Positions 61,235 through 64,000 of a stretch of DNA of 64,000 bases are shown here, piece after piece. Under the pieces are notes generated by a model. It saw nothing but the letters and a program-made list of their open reading frames with translations. It was not told the DNA's origin and did no database searches. Source of the stretch: Nitrospirota bacterium (lineage in GTDB: Bacteria > Nitrospirota > Nitrospiria > Nitrospirales > Nitrospiraceae); contig JAUSMA010000060.1 in NCBI GenBank assembly GCA_030645475.1, positions 1 through 64,000 of the forward strand, given 5' to 3'. Position 1 is the stretch's first letter. Each line of letters starts with the position of its first letter. A program made the translations under genes and the position numbers.

Positions 61235-61410
61235 GAATGCTGGTTCATCTGGTCTGTCTCGTTCATCTGGTTTGTCTGGTTTGTCTGGTTGGTCGGACTG
61301 GAGATTCGTCCAACAGAACCAGGCTGACCAGAAAGACAAGCCACCTAGATAGACGATCCCTCGCGCGTTGCGCGAGCACAGAAGACCGTCTGGCCTGTCT
61401 CTCTCCCTCC
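61235..61410. repeat. Family C tandem motif and family B core upstream of the nuclease-STAND gene
   Basis: CTGGTTTGTCTGGTTTGTCT and related strings run through 61240-61300, and a complementary AACCAGGCTGACCAGAAAG lies at 61317-61335, so the region can fold. At 61354-61385 is an inverted family B core (CTCGCGCGTTGCGCGAG). The remainder of 61076-61486 holds no gene that I can support. The promoter of the nuclease-STAND gene must lie here, as the gene starts at 61075. Confidence 0.7.
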
Positions 61411-61486
61411 CTCTTGCCATACGCGATACGCCATCAGCTGTGCGCTCTTGGGAAGAAACAGGCTCTTCTCCTTCGCCTTGTGCCCA

Positions 61487-61609
61487 TTAGCTTCCGGCCT
61501 TGGTAGCAAGGCGAGAAGAACCCTCCATAGCCTCGCGAATGAGGGTCATGACCGCACGCAGGTTCTGACTTTCCTCGCTCATGTGGTCGATCGCCACCCT
61601 CTCATCCAT
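61487..61609 (-). other. Possible 40-codon small gene or gene remnant
   Basis: An ATG at 61609 opens a 40-codon frame with a well-composed helical product (MDERVAIDHMSEESQNLRAV, then MTLIREAMEGSSRL). No ribosome site is clear and no family is recognised. It could be a small protein or the tail of a decayed gene. The bases from 61610 to 61752 show no further feature. Confidence 0.3.
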
Positions 61610-61752
61610 ACGGCCTATCGATAATACGGGTATCGGCTCGATGCAATTAGGGCCACTTCGCCGTGCATAAGGCCACGGTCAGCCGTCGCGTGAAGCAGGC
61701 TAAGGAGTCTGAACTGCGGATAGTTACCTTTTGAATGATCGCTGCGGGATTA

Positions 61753-62064
61753 TTAGACGTAGAAGAGCTGGTTGGTGACTTCTTCGGCGGTGAATGTGTC
61801 GAGCACGGTCATGATCCGTCTGGCGAGTTCGAAGTCTGAGGCGCGGCGGCTGGCGATGAGAATGCCTGCATGGGGCCGTTGGTCTCGGAGCGCTGCTTCA
61901 TGCAGCTGTTCGAAGTCGCAACGATTATGGGTGAGTATGGTGTGCTGACGGGCTGTTGCAAATTGCAGTTGTGCTTCGTCGGAGCATCCAAGATTCTTGG
62001 CCTCCCGCGTGGTCAGCACCTCAAAGCCGTGGGGACGCAGCAGTTGTGCAAGAAAAACAGACAC
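61753..62064 (-). CDS. DUF5615 PIN-like toxin
   Basis: This 103-residue frame from GTG at 62064 encodes a DUF5615-type PIN-like protein (GFEVLTTREAKNLGCSDEAQ, then HTILTHNRCDFEQLH). The expected N-terminal acidic motif, RLYLDEDV, is encoded just upstream in the same frame, yet no ATG, GTG or TTG precedes it after the antitoxin stop. The real start may be an unusual codon (ATC before RLYL) or the gene may be damaged. It follows the DUF433 antitoxin gene, which fits a toxin-antitoxin pair. Confidence 0.8.
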   Translation of the reverse strand: MSVFLAQLLRPHGFEVLTTREAKNLGCSDEAQLQFATARQHTILTHNRCDFEQLHEAALRDQRPHAGILIASRRASDFELARRIMTVLDTFTAEEVTNQLFYV

Positions 62065-62105
62065 ATCTTCGTCGAGGTAGAGCCGGATGAAGAGCGCGGG
62101 CTCGG

Positions 62106-62387
62106 TTACTGGAGGCGGGGGTGAATTTTCTCGGCCGGTACGCGATTTCGACGGATGTCTTCGTCGATCGCCTCGCGATGCTCCTGATAGTAACTCAGGG
62201 CATCGAAGACCTGGGCCAATGTGAGGTGGGGGAGACGCCCGATGATTTCTTCAGGGGCGATGCCGAACTTCCAGAGCTCGGCGATTGCGCGCACCGGGGT
62301 GCGGCTACCCGATATGATGGGGGCTCCGTGGAGAATGTCCTCGGTGCAGACAATGTATGGATGGCTTGTCGCGGTTGTCATGATCAA
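62106..62387 (-). CDS. DUF433 antitoxin
   Basis: This 93-residue protein is a DUF433 family member with the helix-turn-helix-like core (GAPIISGSRTPVRAIAELWK, then GIAPEEIIGRLPHLTLAQVF) and HREAIDEDIRRN near the end. DUF433 proteins are the usual antitoxin partners of DUF5615 toxins, encoded directly upstream of them as here. An ATG two codons on (62381) is an alternative start. It probably represses its own promoter. Confidence 0.88.
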   Translation of the reverse strand: MIMTTATSHPYIVCTEDILHGAPIISGSRTPVRAIAELWKFGIAPEEIIGRLPHLTLAQVFDALSYYQEHREAIDEDIRRNRVPAEKIHPRLQ

Positions 62388-62569
62388 AGCCTACTGGAGT
62401 CACGGGGGGATGTCAATTTTGCGCTGTTCCGTTCGATGCGGTTGAAGATTGCAATCGCATGAGACGACTGTAGTTCAGAGCCCCGCAGAGCGCAAAGAAT
62501 AGTGCGAAATAGTCTGGTAGGGGTTTCTTGAGCGGTTCCTATGAATGAGGATTGTGAAGGCCGGTAGAT

Positions 62570-62625
62570 TGCTCGCTTGCTCGTGTTCCGCGAGCGCAGA
62601 AGACCGTCGAGCCTGTCTCTCCCCC
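62570..62625. repeat. Family B repeat fragment
   Basis: GCTCGTGTTCCGCGAGCGCAG with a following AGACCGTCGAGCCTGTCTCTC resembles the family B element at 61354-61410. The gap from 62388 to 62729 (342 bases) otherwise holds no gene I can support; open frames there overlap this repeat and look spurious. Confidence 0.6.
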
Positions 62626-62729
62626 TCTTGCCATACGCTCTTATCCCCAGCGGGATACGGGAAGGAAGGAATGGCGCCGATGGCAGATTTTCATGGCCTG
62701 CGGCGCTGCGGTGGGTAGGTAGCGATGGG

Positions 62730-63233
62730 TCAGTGAACGAGTTCGTCTGTCTCGATGTTGTGCGCGAGCTGCTTGTAATCGGATTCCCGTTCCGTGAGGC
62801 GGAGGCCTGCGTTGTTGTGCCGGATGGTCTGATTGGGCATCCCGTTGCTGTGCTGCGTGGATTCTTCGGCCTTAGGGCCGGGGCCCATGTCTGCGAAGCC
62901 TTTGAAATAGGCGCCATCTTCGATCGAGAAGGCCGGGGTATGCACGTCGCCGATCTGCACGGCGGTCTTGAGAAGTTGTACTTTGTCGACCGCTGCTACG
63001 GTGCCCTGAATCTTCCCGCTGCTGAGTAACGTGCCGACCGAGACGGTTCCCCGTATCTCCGCATGTTCGCCGACGACGAGCACCCCCGTGGTGTGAATCT
63101 CGCCTTCCACGCATCCGTCGAGCTGGACGGTGCCTTCAAAATAGACAATGCCTTTGAACGTGACGTCTTTACCCAGGACGGTAAAGTTCTCGGCATCGGT
63201 CTGCTTATTCTTGGGTTTCTTGGTGTCCCACAT
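62730..63233 (-). CDS. Bactofilin (polymer-forming cytoskeletal protein)
   Basis: This 167-residue protein starts at an ATG behind AAGGAGC; the frame from 63356 adds an unlikely leader. The core (about 15-115) is the bactofilin beta-helix: TVLGKDVTFKGIVYFEGTVQ, LDGCVEGEIHTTGVLVVG and AEIRGTVSVGTLLSSGKIQG. The flanking tails are polar and disordered-looking. Bactofilins polymerise into filaments that localise cell-wall enzymes or help shape the cell. No M23 peptidase gene, a frequent partner, is adjacent in the window. The 278-base gap upstream holds its promoter and no gene I can see. Confidence 0.92.
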   Translation of the reverse strand: MWDTKKPKNKQTDAENFTVLGKDVTFKGIVYFEGTVQLDGCVEGEIHTTGVLVVGEHAEIRGTVSVGTLLSSGKIQGTVAAVDKVQLLKTAVQIGDVHTPAFSIEDGAYFKGFADMGPGPKAEESTQHSNGMPNQTIRHNNAGLRLTERESDYKQLAHNIETDELVH

Positions 63234-63511
63234 TGGTGATGCTCCTTGATGATTCAGAATGAAGGGTCTCGACGGACAGCGAACATGTAATATCGTCTGA
63301 AGGAGCAACAGTCGTGCCTTCAGTCGATTCGATAAATGTTCAACAACATCAGTCACCTAGCTCGGCACCGCACGATGTCTGTATGTAGGAACATGTAGGG
63401 GAGGGGAGTCAGTCTGCAGGCAAACTGGCTGGTGTGGGAGTGGAATACGTCGGCAAAGCCTGGAGCGAACTGCGTGGCCACAGAGATTTTCCGTGGCCTG
63501 TGTGAGGAGCC

Positions 63512-64000
63512 TCAGTCTGTGGCGTTCAAGATCTTTTCGGCCTCAGCAAGGGGCAACATCACCGTCAGGGGGTCAATGGGCGAGGCTGTAAATCCGCATT
63601 CCTCATAGAACCGTTTGGCGGGCTCCGAGATCGCAGGGACAAGAATCGCTCGGATACCGGCGATCTCCGCGGCCTGCACTGTGCGCAGGATTGCGTCACG
63701 CAGTAACCCTTTGCCGATACCACGACGCTGGATACTGGTATGGACTGCGAGTCGTCCGAGGACCATGACCGGCAAAGGGTCAGGCATATTGCGTTTCATC
63801 CGCCCAGGTGCTTCCGCATGTGCCACCGCACCAACGGCGAGCGTGTAGTATCCCACCACGGTTTTCCCGACACAGACCACATAGGTGCGTGAGGCTCCGC
63901 TGGCCTCGTTGTGAAGGGCGCGCCGACGCAGCCAATCATCTAATGCTGGTTCGCCTGAATCAAAGTTCGCGAGGTCATGTGTGGTGGTTAATTTCTCGGG
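63512..64000 (-). CDS. GNAT acetyltransferase, TacT-like toxin (N-terminus cut by window end)
   Basis: The frame is open to the window end, giving at least 162 residues. The upstream part reads LTTTHDLANFDSGEPALDDW, then LRRRALHNEASGASRTYVVC, the usual start of TacT-like GNAT toxins, which acetylate aminoacyl-tRNA. The acetyl-CoA site follows (LGRLAVHTSIQRRGIGKGLL). A catalytic Tyr-rich end (AKRFYEECGFTASPIDPLTV) is present. The start codon and the expected RHH antitoxin gene would lie just beyond base 64000. Only a few residues of the N-terminus should be missing. Confidence 0.85.
   Translation of the reverse strand, partial: PEKLTTTHDLANFDSGEPALDDWLRRRALHNEASGASRTYVVCVGKTVVGYYTLAVGAVAHAEAPGRMKRNMPDPLPVMVLGRLAVHTSIQRRGIGKGLLRDAILRTVQAAEIAGIRAILVPAISEPAKRFYEECGFTASPIDPLTVMLPLAEAEKILNATD

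Noticed and set aside
61076-61420. A 115-codon extension at the N-terminus of the nuclease-STAND frame, rich in QPDKPDKPDER-type repeats
   Set aside because: The extension is the translation of family C and B repeat DNA. It has no domain character, and the ATG at 61075 gives a normal N-terminus.

Overview
The window reads as bacterial chromosome of high-middling GC from a Gram-negative organism, since it carries Sec signal peptides, lipoproteins, an outer-membrane barrel and a tripartite RND efflux pump. Gene style (sulfur-carrier cysteine synthesis with ThiF/JAMM partners, many ATGA-coupled genes, palindromic intergenic repeats, orthocaspase genes) suggests a Nitrospira-like member of Nitrospirota. 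That assignment is inference from gene content; no rRNA or marker gene is present to prove it.

Region 1 (about 0.2-22 kb) is the most unusual part. A minus-strand run encodes, in transcription order, a WD40-caspase lipoprotein, a secreted protein of unknown fold, two tandem secreted IPT/TIG proteins, an Hcp-like tube protein, a YkgJ-type Cys-cluster protein, a small exported protein and a VgrG-like spike protein. Both the Hcp and the VgrG carry N-terminal Sec signal peptides, and no type VI baseplate, sheath or membrane-complex gene is present. On the other side lie an IPT/TIG lipoprotein, a proline-rich exported protein, a repeat-rich DUF4384 lipoprotein, an ECF sigma factor with zinc-finger anti-sigma factor, and a second exported caspase with a DUF4384-like tail. 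A short [S/T]-R-[G/A] motif recurs in most of these exported proteins. It could be a cleavage site for the Arg-specific caspase-like enzymes encoded beside them. Together this looks like a self-contained envelope or extracellular system not covered by a standard T6SS description.

Region 2 (22.3-33.7 kb) holds tRNA-Arg(ACG), a BACON/FN3 exported protein, a small membrane protein coupled to an outer-membrane barrel, a Ski2-like helicase split into two genes whose order is the reverse of the protein domain order, glgC, a small coiled-coil protein, and a potABCD spermidine/putrescine importer operon.

Region 3 (33.8-44.4 kb) has an outer-membrane factor, adaptor and RND pump operon of heavy-metal type ending in a HEAT-repeat protein, then peptide deformylase, an MsbA-type ABC exporter, two tiny CxxC proteins and an exported protein.

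Region 4 (44.6-50.6 kb) is a sulfur-carrier operon: ThiS-like carrier, CysM, ThiF/MoeB, threonine synthase, MoaD-like carrier, NIL-domain protein, a second ThiF/MoeB and a JAMM protease. Both carriers have extra residues after the Gly-Gly, so the JAMM protease probably matures them.

Region 5 (50.7-56.3 kb) has a small cytosolic protein, a PLD-type nuclease, an FAD monooxygenase, a degenerate nucleotidyltransferase and a TPM-domain protein in one operon, then a membrane-anchored MtfA-like peptidase with a SEC-C tail.

Region 6 (56.3-64 kb) is repeat-rich and defence-like: a 1354-residue nuclease-STAND-type ATPase protein, a DUF433/DUF5615 toxin-antitoxin pair, a bactofilin and a TacT-like GNAT toxin cut by the window end. 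Three families of palindromic intergenic repeats are spread over 42.8-62.6 kb.
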